Source: CAMDHY01 sp046156265 (GTDB lineage Bacteria > Pseudomonadota > Alphaproteobacteria > Rhizobiales > Segnochrobactraceae). Taken from it: a DNA stretch of 64,000 nucleotides. Shown here piece after piece: positions 33,511 to 42,049 of this stretch. A program made the position numbers and the translations under genes. A model generated the notes under the pieces. The model ran no database searches. It worked only from the letters and a program-made list of their open reading frames with translations, and was not told where the DNA came from. Each line of letters opens with the position of its first letter. Position 1 is the first letter of the stretch. The stretch spans positions 124,001 to 188,000 of the forward strand of contig NZ_JAWDIR010000022.1 in assembly GCF_046156265.1 (NCBI RefSeq), written 5' to 3'.

Positions 33511-34072
33511 CGACACCAGCCCCCTCGTCGCCCTGGTGCTGGTCTTCGCGCCGCTCTCTCTGCTGGCGATCGGCGGCGGCGGCAGCCTGCTCGGCGACAT
33601 CCAGCAGCAGGTCGTCGTCCACTACGGCTGGATGACGGCGCAGGAGTTCCAGGAGGCCTTCGCCATCTCGCGGGTGTCGCCGGGACCGGGCATCCTGATC
33701 GTGACGCTGATCGGATGGCACGTCGCCGGCTGGCTCGGCGCCGTGGTCTCGACGATGGCGATCATCCTGCCGTCGTCCGTGCTGATCTACGCGCTCGCGC
33801 ACGTCTGGCACTCCGGCCGGCGCACCCGCTGGCAGAAGGCGCTCAGTCGCGGCCTCGCGCCGATTGCCGCCGGCCTCATCATCGCGAGCGTCTTCCGCCT
33901 CCTCGCCTATCCGGGCGCCCACCCTGTCGCCTGGCTGGTCGCCGCCGGCGTGGGGATCGTCGCGTTCAGGAGCCGGGTCAGCCAGATCCTGCTGCTCGCC
34001 GTCGGCACGGTGATCTTCGTCGGGGCGCTGTTCCTGCTCGCGGCGGCCGGCGCCCCCGACCTCGGACTGTGA
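33503..34072 (+). CDS. Chromate transporter (CHR family), second half-size subunit
   Basis: 189 residues. Carries the second CHR motif set: LLAIGGGGSLLGDIQQQVVVH, GWMTAQEFQEAFAISRVSPGPGIL and VTLIGWHVAGWLGAVVSTMAI, with several membrane helices. It overlaps the first subunit by eight bases, so the pair is co-translated. Membrane protein; probably forms a heterodimer with the preceding gene. Confidence 0.83.
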   Translation: MNDDTSPLVALVLVFAPLSLLAIGGGGSLLGDIQQQVVVHYGWMTAQEFQEAFAISRVSPGPGILIVTLIGWHVAGWLGAVVSTMAIILPSSVLIYALAHVWHSGRRTRWQKALSRGLAPIAAGLIIASVFRLLAYPGAHPVAWLVAAGVGIVAFRSRVSQILLLAVGTVIFVGALFLLAAAGAPDLGL

Positions 34073-34290
34073 CGGAGAAGCACGGGTAGCGGCCATGGAC
34101 GGCCCCACTCCAACCATGGATGCCGGCCCGCCTCGCCGGCAAACGCCTACTCTTTCGCCAAGCCCTATTCCGAGGCAGCTACGCCAACCGATTCGCGCTG
34201 TCGCGCATGGATTGATGCACTCTGAGACAAGTGCGGTTGTCCCGGAGGGGCTTTACTGTCCCCGTCGGACCCTCCCGGCGGCGGATCGAT

Positions 34291-34331
34291 CGGTCCGTCC
34301 GCGAGCGGCGGCGTCACGATCGGACGGACCG
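34291..34331 (+). promoter_or_regulatory. Strong hairpin upstream of cyclase gene
   Basis: Perfect 11-bp arms CGGTCCGTCCG and CGGACGGACCG with a 19-nt loop, ending 24 bases before the cyclase ATG. It could be an attenuator-like leader structure or a regulator site. The arms share GGTCCGTCC with the hairpin at 24126-24158. The remainder of 34073-34355 holds no gene. Confidence 0.45.
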
Positions 34332-34355
34332 CTATTCCGGACCCTGGAGGTCGGC

Positions 34356-35324
34356 ATGTGCATGGCCTGTGTCGTCGACGAACAGACCAAGGACCGGATC
34401 ATCGCCTACCGGGCGGAGTTCCACCGCGTCACCAAGAGCCCGTTCGGAAGCGACGACGAGATCGGCATGCTGTCGGTGATCGACGCGCAGTCCCGCGCCG
34501 CCATCCTGTCCCGCGCCGACCCATCGAAGGTCTTCGACCTCTCGGTCGACCACTTCGTCGGCATGCCCGGATGGTTCGGTGCCGGTGACCAGCCCTACCA
34601 GATCTGGATGACGCACACCCCGGCGGGCGAGATCGTCGCCAACACCATGGGCGTCAACCTCGAGGCGAACACGCTGGTCGCCTATTCCGGCGACGCCATC
34701 TCGATGTACACTCACTGTGGAACACACATCGATACCTTCAATCACTTCGGCTACAACGGCCGTATCTTCAACGACTTCTCGGCAGCCGAACATCTCGGCA
34801 GCCGCGCCTGGGACAAGTGTGGCGCGGAGAAGCACCCGCCGATCTTCGCCCGCGGCATCCTGCTCGACGTCGCCGCGCTGCACGGCGTCGACACGCTGCC
34901 GCCGAGCCACGCGATCGGGCCCGCCGACCTGCAGGGCTGCCTGAAGCGGCAGGGCCTCGAGGTCCGCCTCGGCGACGTCGTGCTGATCCGCACCGGCCAG
35001 ATGCGGCTGTGGCCGGACATCGCCTTCGTCAACAACACCCCCGGCCTCAACCGCGCGGGTGCCGAGTTCCTCGCCAAGTCCGGTGCCATCATGATCGGTG
35101 CCGACAACCTGACGCTGGAACAGACGCCGGCGGCGGAGCCGCTGAACTTCTTTCCGGTGCACACCTACCTCCTCGCCGAGGCGGGCGTGCCGATCCTGGA
35201 GATGGCCTGGCTCGAGGAACTCGCCGCGGAGGGCGTCCACGAGTTCGCCTTCTTCGGCGCGTGCATCAAGCTGCGCGGCGCCACCGGGGCGCCGATGCGC
35301 CCGGTGGCGATGCCGCTCAACTGA
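34356..35324 (+). CDS. Cyclase-family (KynB-like) metal-dependent hydrolase
   Basis: 322 residues from ATG 34356, with TGGAGG close upstream. The metal motif H120-C-G-T-H124-I-D126 with H130 (THCGTHIDTFNHF) defines the cyclase/arylformamidase family, whose members cut N-formyl or cyclic amides using Zn or Mn. It has an extended N-terminus (~60 residues) compared with KynB, beginning MCMACVVDEQ. Lies alone before the AraC regulator and HyuAB pair 2, and probably acts in the same pathway as them. The substrate is unknown. Confidence 0.87.
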   Translation: MCMACVVDEQTKDRIIAYRAEFHRVTKSPFGSDDEIGMLSVIDAQSRAAILSRADPSKVFDLSVDHFVGMPGWFGAGDQPYQIWMTHTPAGEIVANTMGVNLEANTLVAYSGDAISMYTHCGTHIDTFNHFGYNGRIFNDFSAAEHLGSRAWDKCGAEKHPPIFARGILLDVAALHGVDTLPPSHAIGPADLQGCLKRQGLEVRLGDVVLIRTGQMRLWPDIAFVNNTPGLNRAGAEFLAKSGAIMIGADNLTLEQTPAAEPLNFFPVHTYLLAEAGVPILEMAWLEELAAEGVHEFAFFGACIKLRGATGAPMRPVAMPLN

Positions 35325-35455
35325 AATCCGGCCGCCGGCGCGGGAGACGCCGACGGCCCCAGGGAGAACAAGGGCGACGAGGTTGGGGGAGGCGCCGCGG
35401 GTCTTCGCGGCGCCGGGTGGAACGGCCCTCCGGCGGGAGCCTCGCTCCGCGCCGG

Positions 35456-35466
35456 CGGACGGTCCG
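35456..35466. promoter_or_regulatory. Short palindrome before AraC gene
   Basis: CGGAC-G-GTCCG, ending 20 bp before the AraC-family start. It contains the GGTCCGT word also found in hairpins at 24126-24158 and 34291-34331. Confidence 0.3.
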
Positions 35467-35486
35467 TAGACTCGGAGGGTGAAGCC

Positions 35487-36572
35487 GTGCGTGTCCGCTA
35501 CACGACAGCCCAAGCCGCCCCGGCCGCCCGCAAGCGCGTCTGGAGTGAGGCCGTCGCGCGCACCTATTTCCCGCTCGACATCACCTTCCGCAGCGCCCCC
35601 GACTTCTCCGGCGAACTCGACGTCTGGTCGCTCGGTCACGTCTCGCTGTCGCGCAACGCCTCCGACGGCATGCGCTATCGCCGCCGCGAGCGCGACCTCG
35701 TGCAGGAGCGCGAGGAGAGCTATCTCATCACCGTGCCGGAGCTCTCGGACATCCGCTTCGTGCAGGACGGAAAGGACGTCAGCTGCCACCCCGGCGCCTT
35801 CCTCGTCGAGCGCAGCCACCTGCCCTACGAGTTCAGCTACGCCGAGACCAACGCCCTGTGGGTGCTGAAGGTGCCGAGCGCGGTGCTCCGGGCGCGCGTC
35901 GGCGAGCCTGAGCGGCTGGCGACGCTGCGCTTCGATTCGAGCCGCGGCATCGGCGCCCTCTTCGTCGACATGATCCGCCTCAGCGCCGGTCGGCTCGATG
36001 AACTCGACAACGCCGGCCGCGAGCTCGTCGGCCGCCAGCTGGTCGACCTGCTTGCGCTCGCCATCGAGGCCGACGACCGCATCCTCGCGGGGTCGGCCTC
36101 CTCCGTCCGCGACGCCCACCTTCGCCGCGTCGAGCAGTTCATCCGTGCCCATCTCGCCGACCTGCACCTCGCCCCGCAGATGATCGCCGAGGGCTGCGGC
36201 GTCTCGGTGCGCTACCTGCACCAGCTGTTCGAGAGCCAGGAGCGCACCGTCTGCGGCTGGATCCGCCACCAGCGTCTGCTGATGTGCGACGAGGCGCTGC
36301 GCAACGTCGCCGACCGCCGCTCGATCACCGAGATCGCCTACCAGTGGGGCTTCGGCGATCAGGCGCAGTTCAGCCGCAGCTACCGCGCCCATTTCGGCCG
36401 CACACCGAGCGACACACGCGCCGCCGCCTTCACCGCCGGCCCGCTTCGCGCCGAGGCGCCGCTGCGGCGGGGCGCCATTCGCCCCGGCCATCCGACCGCC
36501 ACCCCCGATACCCCGCCGCCGGCCCGCGCCGCCACGACCGCCGGTCGCGGCCGCGGCAGCGGCCCCGCCTGA
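35487..36572 (+). CDS. AraC-family transcriptional regulator
   Basis: 361 residues from GTG 35487, preceded by GGAGGG. N-terminal ~200 residues form the AraC-binding-like ligand domain (GELDVWSLGHVSLSRNASDG, SYLITVPEL). The C-terminal AraC HTH pair lies at ~215-310: PQMIAEGCGVSVRYLHQLFES and ITEIAYQWGFGDQAQFSRSYRAHFGRTP. A ~45-residue Pro/Ala/Arg tail follows and is unusual. It ends 7 bp before HyuA copy 2, so it may be in an operon with it and control the cyclase and HyuAB genes. Related in layout to the AraC gene at 58013. Confidence 0.88.
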   Translation: MRVRYTTAQAAPAARKRVWSEAVARTYFPLDITFRSAPDFSGELDVWSLGHVSLSRNASDGMRYRRRERDLVQEREESYLITVPELSDIRFVQDGKDVSCHPGAFLVERSHLPYEFSYAETNALWVLKVPSAVLRARVGEPERLATLRFDSSRGIGALFVDMIRLSAGRLDELDNAGRELVGRQLVDLLALAIEADDRILAGSASSVRDAHLRRVEQFIRAHLADLHLAPQMIAEGCGVSVRYLHQLFESQERTVCGWIRHQRLLMCDEALRNVADRRSITEIAYQWGFGDQAQFSRSYRAHFGRTPSDTRAAAFTAGPLRAEAPLRRGAIRPGHPTATPDTPPPARAATTAGRGRGSGPA

Positions 36573-36579
36573 GACCGAA

Positions 36580-38622
36580 GTGGAGACCGCCTCCTTGCAA
36601 ACCTTGCGCGTAGCCGTCGATGTCGGCGGCACCTTCACCGACATCTGCATCATGGACGAGGAGACCGGCCTCATCCGAATCGAGAAGACGGCCTCGTCCG
36701 CCGATCCGATCGACGGCATCATGTACGGCGTCGAGCGCGCCGGCATCGACCTCGCCAAGGTCGGCCTGTTCTCCCACGGCACGACGATCGCCACCAATGC
36801 GCTGATCACCCGCCGCCTGCCGCGCACGGCGATGGTGTGCACGCAGGGCTTCCGCGACGTCATCGAGATCCGCCGCGCCAACAAGGAAGAACTCTGGGAC
36901 ACCTACAAGGACGTCGTCCGTCCCTACATCCCCCGCCGTGACCGGCTGACGGTGCCCGAGCGCATCGACGCCTCCGGCACCGTGCTGACGCCGCTCGACG
37001 AGGACGAGGCCCGCAAGGTGGCCCGCATCCTCGCCCGCCGCGGTGTCGCCGCCGTCGCCGTCTGCTTCATGAACGCCTACGTCAACGGCGAGAACGAGCG
37101 GCGGATGAAGGAGATCCTGATGGAGGAGCTCCCGGGCATCCCGATCTCGACCTCGTCGGCCGTGCTGCCCGAGATCTTCGAGCACGAGCGCTTCTCGACG
37201 ACGGTGGTGAACGCCGCGCTGTCACCGGTGGTGGTCGACTACACCACGCGCCTCGGCGACCGGCTTCGCCGCGACGGCTACACCCGCGACCTGCTGCTGC
37301 TGCACACCGGCGGCGGCGTGATGACGCCAGCGAGCGTCAAGGACTTCGCCGCCCGCCTCGCCGGCTCCGGCATCGCCGCCGGCGCCATCGCCAGCCGCCA
37401 CATCGCCATGCTGTGCGGCTACCGCAATTCGATCGGCCTCGACATCGGCGGCACGTCGACCGACGTCTCGCTCGCCTATGACGGCCAGTCGCGCGTCACC
37501 AAGGACTGGCACATCGAGTTCGGCTACCCGATCCGCTTCGCCTCGATCGAGGTGATGACGATCGGCGCCGGCGGCGGCTCGCTCGCCTGGACCGACGAGG
37601 CCGGCTCGCTGCGCAACGGCCCGCAGTCGGCCGGCGCCATCCCCGGCCCCGCCTGCTACGGCACCGGTGGCACCCAGCCGACCAACACCGACGCCAACGT
37701 CGTGCTCGGCCGCCTCGGCACCAGCCTCGCCGGCGGCAAGGTCACGCTCGACCCGGCGCTCGCCGCCGAGGCGGTACGCACCGCCGTCGCCGAACCCTTC
37801 GGCCTCGAGCTGCACGCCGCCGCCGACGCCATCATCCGCGTCGCCAACGCCAACATGGCCGACGCCGTGCGGCTGATCTCGATCAGCCGCGGCTACGACC
37901 CGCGCGACTTCGCCCTCGTCGCCTTCGGCGGCGCCGGCGCCCTGCATGGGGCCGCCGTCGCCCGCGAACTCGCGATCCCCGCGGTGATCGTGCCGCCGAA
38001 CCCCGGCGTCACCTCCGCGCTCGGCTGCCTGCTCGTCGACATCCAGCACGACTTCTCCGAGAGCTTCCTCGCAGCCGCCGCCGACTGCGACCCGGCGAAG
38101 ATCGAGTCCGCCTTCGTCCGCCTCGAGGCGGAGGCGATGGAGCGCCTCGCCCACGAGGGCGTGGCGAGCGAGGACATCGTCCTGCAGCGCACCGTCGACA
38201 TGATGTACCAGGGCCAGTGGCGCTCGCTCGCCGTGCCGGCGCCCCGCCCGCTGACCTCCGTCGACGAGCTCGTCGAGGCGTTCCACGCGAGCCACAAGCG
38301 CGAATACAACTTCCGCCGCGACGAACAGCCCGTCGGCCTGTTCCGCCTCAACCTCAAGGCCGTCGGCATGGTGCCGAAGGCGACGCTCGCCTCCCACGAG
38401 CCGACGGGCGTGACGCCGGAGCCGACCAGCCGCAGGCCGGTGTGGTTCGAGGCCGGCGCCCCGGTCGACACCCCCGTCTACACCCGCACCGACCTCCCAG
38501 CCGGCTTCCGCTTCGCCGGGCCGGCGATCGTCGAACAGGTCGACTCCACCGTCGTCGTGCCGCCCGGCACGACCGCCGAGGTCGACCGCTTCCTCAACAT
38601 CATCATCCGCGTCTCGGAGTAA
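36580..38622 (+). CDS. hyuA: Hydantoinase/oxoprolinase subunit A, copy 2
   Basis: 680 residues from GTG 36580. ASKHA ATP-binding motifs: VAVDVGGTFTDICIMDEETG near residue 11, GTTIATNALI near 68, GLDIGGTSTDVSLAYD near 286 and GAGGGSLAWTDEAGSL near 330. Closer in sequence to acetophenone-carboxylase or N-methylhydantoinase type proteins than to copy 1, judging by the shared GYRNSIGLDIGGTS block; this is a visual impression only. The upstream AraC gene is seven bases away. Subunit B follows after six bases. Confidence 0.91.
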   Translation: METASLQTLRVAVDVGGTFTDICIMDEETGLIRIEKTASSADPIDGIMYGVERAGIDLAKVGLFSHGTTIATNALITRRLPRTAMVCTQGFRDVIEIRRANKEELWDTYKDVVRPYIPRRDRLTVPERIDASGTVLTPLDEDEARKVARILARRGVAAVAVCFMNAYVNGENERRMKEILMEELPGIPISTSSAVLPEIFEHERFSTTVVNAALSPVVVDYTTRLGDRLRRDGYTRDLLLLHTGGGVMTPASVKDFAARLAGSGIAAGAIASRHIAMLCGYRNSIGLDIGGTSTDVSLAYDGQSRVTKDWHIEFGYPIRFASIEVMTIGAGGGSLAWTDEAGSLRNGPQSAGAIPGPACYGTGGTQPTNTDANVVLGRLGTSLAGGKVTLDPALAAEAVRTAVAEPFGLELHAAADAIIRVANANMADAVRLISISRGYDPRDFALVAFGGAGALHGAAVARELAIPAVIVPPNPGVTSALGCLLVDIQHDFSESFLAAAADCDPAKIESAFVRLEAEAMERLAHEGVASEDIVLQRTVDMMYQGQWRSLAVPAPRPLTSVDELVEAFHASHKREYNFRRDEQPVGLFRLNLKAVGMVPKATLASHEPTGVTPEPTSRRPVWFEAGAPVDTPVYTRTDLPAGFRFAGPAIVEQVDSTVVVPPGTTAEVDRFLNIIIRVSE

Positions 38623-38628
38623 TCACCC

Positions 38629-40620
38629 ATGGCCGAGAAACCCGCGCTCGATCCGGTGACCTTCGAGGTCCTGAAGAACGCCTTCATCACCAGCGTCGAC
38701 CAGATGGGCGAGCAGATCCTCCGGACCTGCTATTCCTTCGTCATCTACAACCGCGACTTCTCGAGCGCGCTGCACGACGCGGAGGGCAATTCCGCCGCGC
38801 AGGGCAACCAGGATATCGCCGTCCACGTCGGCACACTGCACTTCACCTGCAAGGACGTGATGCGCGCCTTCGAGGGCGACATGCATCCCGGCGACGTCTA
38901 CGCGATCAACGACCCCTACGCCGGCGGCACCCACTTCTCCGACGTGCGCCTGATCCGGCCGATCTTCTCCGACGGCAAGATCATCGCCTTCAGCCAGTCG
39001 AACGGCCACTGGTCGGACGTCGGCGGCAGCGTGCCGGGCTCCTTCGACGTCGCCGCCCGCGACATGTTCCGCGAAGGCCTTCGCATCACGCCGGTGCGCC
39101 TCTTCGACAAGGGGCGCTTCTGCAAGGACGTCGCCCACCTGATCGCCTCCAACACCCGCGATCCCGTCTCCATCATCGGCGACATCCACGCCCAGGCGCA
39201 GGCGACGCAGGTCTGCGAGCGCGAGATCCTGCGCCTCGTCGACAAGTACGGCCGCGATACCGTCACGACCGGCCTCACCGCCGTGCAGGACTATGTCGAG
39301 CGTGCCGTCCGCCAGCGCCTCGCCGCGCTGCCCGACGGCGAGTGGGAGACGCAGGACTTCATCGACTGCGATCCGGCCGGCGGCGAGGGCCTGATCCCGA
39401 TCAAGGTCAAGCTGACGATCAAGGGCGACCGGGCGATCTACGACTTCACCGGCAGCCATCCGACCATCGCCTCGATCTACAACTCGGCCTTCGGCGCCAC
39501 CTTCTCGGCGGTCGCCGCCGGGATGAAGACCTTCTTCCCGGACCTGCCGCTCAACAGCGGCTTCTACCGACCGTTCGAGATCATTGCGCCGAAGGACTCG
39601 ATCGTCGATGCGCGCTGGCCGGTCGCCGTCACCGGCTTCCTGATGCCGTTCGAAAAGATCATGAACGCCATCTACGAGATGTGGTCGAAGATCATGCCAC
39701 ATCGGGCGATCGCCTGCGCCTTCAACCTCGAATACCTGCTGACCGGCGGCCTCGACGCACGGCGCGAGGAAAAGCCGATCTTCATGTTCTACGACTGGCT
39801 GCCGGGCGGCTGGGGCGGGCGCAACGGCAAGGACGGCTGCAACGTCACCACCGCCTGCTTCGGCACCGGCCTGATGTCCCAGCCGGTGGAGGGCCAGGAG
39901 CGCTCCAACCCGATCCTCACCACCGAGTTCGAGATCCTCAAGGACTCCGCCGGGCCGGGCAAATGGCGGGGCGGCGCCGGCGTCCGCAAGACCTCGCTGC
40001 TGCTCGAAGCCGAGAAGACGGTGATCTCCTACATCTGCGACCGCGAGCGGGCGCTGGTCTGGGGCATCGAGGGCGGCCTGCCGTCGATCCCGCACGGACT
40101 GACGCTCACCCGCGCCGGCGCCGAGCGTCCCGAGTGGCTCGGCGCGATCTTCTCCGACGTGGCGATGGGAGAAGGCGACGTGTTCTCGCGCCCGACCGCC
40201 GGCGGCGGCGGCTTCGGCGATCCGCTGGAGCGCGACCCGAAGGCGGTGCTGGAGGACGTCATCGACGACTACGTCTCGGTCGAGCGCGCGGCGAAGGACT
40301 ACGGCGTCGTCATCACGCCGGTCGATCCCGATATCTGCGCCTACGAGATCGACACGGCGGCAACCGAGGTGGCTCGGCAGAAGATCCGCTCGGAGCGACT
40401 GGGCTGGCTCGGCGAGGACCCCGAGACGGTCGCCGCCCGCTACCGCGCCGGCGAGATCGACACCCACGACGTCGTGCGCCGCTACGCCGTCATCCTCGAC
40501 TGGGACACCGGCGAACTGCTGCCGAAGTCGACGGGACAGTTCCGCGAGATGTTCTGGAAGCGGGCCGCGGCGCACTGGGCGGGCACGGCGGCGGACGCCG
40601 GCCTGAACGCCGCACAATGA
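38629..40620 (+). CDS. hyuB: Hydantoinase/oxoprolinase subunit B, copy 2
   Basis: 663 residues, longer than copies 1 and 3 because of a ~90-residue C-terminal extension (ERAAKDYGVVITPVDPD onward, ending in a DWDTGELLPKSTGQFREMFW segment), typical of larger HyuB or acetone-carboxylase-like chains. Core motifs are present: DPVTFEVLKNAFITSVDQMG, INDPYAGGTHFSDVRLI, FSQSNGHWSDVGGSVPGS and GPGKWRGGAGVRKTS. It pairs with HyuA copy 2. The region after it to the GntR promoter has no gene. Confidence 0.91.
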   Translation: MAEKPALDPVTFEVLKNAFITSVDQMGEQILRTCYSFVIYNRDFSSALHDAEGNSAAQGNQDIAVHVGTLHFTCKDVMRAFEGDMHPGDVYAINDPYAGGTHFSDVRLIRPIFSDGKIIAFSQSNGHWSDVGGSVPGSFDVAARDMFREGLRITPVRLFDKGRFCKDVAHLIASNTRDPVSIIGDIHAQAQATQVCEREILRLVDKYGRDTVTTGLTAVQDYVERAVRQRLAALPDGEWETQDFIDCDPAGGEGLIPIKVKLTIKGDRAIYDFTGSHPTIASIYNSAFGATFSAVAAGMKTFFPDLPLNSGFYRPFEIIAPKDSIVDARWPVAVTGFLMPFEKIMNAIYEMWSKIMPHRAIACAFNLEYLLTGGLDARREEKPIFMFYDWLPGGWGGRNGKDGCNVTTACFGTGLMSQPVEGQERSNPILTTEFEILKDSAGPGKWRGGAGVRKTSLLLEAEKTVISYICDRERALVWGIEGGLPSIPHGLTLTRAGAERPEWLGAIFSDVAMGEGDVFSRPTAGGGGFGDPLERDPKAVLEDVIDDYVSVERAAKDYGVVITPVDPDICAYEIDTAATEVARQKIRSERLGWLGEDPETVAARYRAGEIDTHDVVRRYAVILDWDTGELLPKSTGQFREMFWKRAAAHWAGTAADAGLNAAQ

Positions 40621-40780
40621 CCCGACGCGGCGCCCCGATCGCAAGCCGGACGGGGCGGCCGTGATCCCGCGCGATAAATCGACTCTCGTCGCAGTTGCAC
40701 CTGTCGCAGGGAGACGTCAATTTCGGAGCAGCGCCCAAGAATCGTGCAGCTTTCTGGACAATCTTTACGCACAGCCCGCA

Positions 40781-40819
40781 TTGACAGGCCTTGGGGGACC
40801 GCTAAACTGTCTACTGTCT
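40781..40819 (+). promoter_or_regulatory. Promoter with tandem ACTGTCT repeat before GntR gene
   Basis: Consensus TTGACA (40781-40786), a 16-bp spacer and TAAACT (40803-40808). ACTGTCT-ACTGTCT (40806-40819) overlaps the start region and may be the autoregulatory operator. Confidence 0.6.
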
Positions 40820-40915
40820 GCAATAGAGGTCCCGTTCTCGGGCCGTCGCCGCACTTTTACTGACCGTCAGCCGGTCACGCGTGGCGGCCGCAGAAGAACG
40901 GCGGGGGAGCGGCTT

Positions 40916-41683
40916 TTGGAGACCGTCAGCCTCGCAGACCAGGTTCGGGACTACTTGCTGGAGGGCCTGACATCCGGGCGGCTCCGACCGGGCGACAGGA
41001 TCAACGAGGCCGAGCTCGCGCGTATGCTCGGCATCAGCCGCAACCCGATCCGAGAAGCGATCTCGGGGCTGGCGCAGCAGGGGTTTCTGGTGGCGGCGCC
41101 ACGGCGTGGGCACTTCATGCGGGTGTTCACGCCGGACGACGTCAACGACGTGTTCTCGTTTCGCATCTGCGTCGAGACCTTCGCGGTCCGGCAGGCGATG
41201 GCGCAGATGACGCGATCGGATGTCGCCGGGTTGATCGACCTGGTGGATCAGATGATCGCAGCGGCCCGGGCCGAGCGCCTTTCGGAGCTGCGCCAGGCGG
41301 ACATGGCTCTGCACCGGCGCATCTGCGAGCTTTCGGGCAACCGGCAGACGCTGCGCGCCCACGCGGGGATCGACACCGAGGTGCAGATGCTGGTGGCCTT
41401 CGTGGACCTCGACCAGGAGACGCCGATGGCCGCCGCGCTCTCCCATGAGCCGATCATCGAGGCGATCGCCGCGCGCGATGTCGAGCGGGCCGCCCGGGCA
41501 ATCGAGCAGCATTCGCGCCAGACCTGGGCCCGCGTGCTCGCCCTCTATGAGGACAGCGGCCTCGCCGCCGCCGCCGGACAGGCCGAACGCGGCCTCGCCG
41601 GCTCTGTCGCTGCCATCACCGCCGTTTCGAGCCGCGCCCGGTCCTCTTCGGCCGCCGCCGCTCAGGGGAAGGTCACCTCATGA
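40916..41683 (+). CDS. GntR-family (FadR/FCD type) transcriptional regulator
   Basis: About 255 residues from TTG 40916, chosen because GGGGGAG (40903-40909) precedes it, the promoter lies upstream and the family N-terminus begins just here. Winged HTH at residues ~15-75 (LLEGLTSGRLRPGDRINEAELARMLGISRNPIREAI in two parts around INEAEL). FCD-type all-helical ligand domain ~90-220 (SFRICVETFAVRQAM, LHRRICELSGN). A ~40-residue Ala/Ser tail follows. A much earlier in-frame ATG at 40661 would cover the promoter and is unlikely. Coupled by ATGA to the small Cys protein; probable regulator of the Liv-HyuAB-aminotransferase operon. Confidence 0.85.
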   Translation: METVSLADQVRDYLLEGLTSGRLRPGDRINEAELARMLGISRNPIREAISGLAQQGFLVAAPRRGHFMRVFTPDDVNDVFSFRICVETFAVRQAMAQMTRSDVAGLIDLVDQMIAAARAERLSELRQADMALHRRICELSGNRQTLRAHAGIDTEVQMLVAFVDLDQETPMAAALSHEPIIEAIAARDVERAARAIEQHSRQTWARVLALYEDSGLAAAAGQAERGLAGSVAAITAVSSRARSSSAAAAQGKVTS

Positions 41684-41877
41684 AGTTCGCGCCGAACCGC
41701 ATGTATATCGAGGCCTACAACAAGTGCCCGAACTGCGGGATTCTCCTTTACGAGAAGCCTGCGAACGCGACGTCGGAAACTGTTCAGTTCAACGGCAAGA
41801 CCTACTGTTCGCAGTGGTGCGTTGACTGGGAGGTGGATCGCGCGGCACGGCGCGGTCTCGGGGCGACCGCCTCCTGA
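41680..41877 (+). CDS. Small four-cysteine (zinc-ribbon-like) protein
   Basis: 65 residues. CPNC at residues 16-19 and a C-x3-C pair (YCSQWC) near 43-47 form a likely zinc-binding site; the rest is polar. ATG overlaps the GntR stop (ATGA). It is separated from the transporter genes by ~170 bp with a GC-rich hairpin at 41882-41899. Similar small Cys proteins next to hydantoinase clusters could be accessory or metallochaperone-like subunits; this is inference. No known name is recognised. Confidence 0.65.
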   Translation: MKFAPNRMYIEAYNKCPNCGILLYEKPANATSETVQFNGKTYCSQWCVDWEVDRAARRGLGATAS

Positions 41878-42049
41878 AGACCGGCGGCCTCGGCCGCCGC
41901 GAGCTACGTGCAGGATCCGGCCGATGCGCGGCGTGGCGTGCCATGTCCGCGACAGGTGAGGTGCGTCCGACCGATGGTGGCCGGGCGCCGGAGGACCACC
42001 GCCGCAGGCCGCAATCGGGCGACCTGCGTGCTTCGATCTGGAGGGGACC

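Noticed and set aside
40661..40915. Upstream ATG extension of the GntR regulator
   Set aside because: It would span the TTGACA/TAAACT promoter and lies before the normal family N-terminus; the TTG at 40916 has a strong Shine-Dalgarno.
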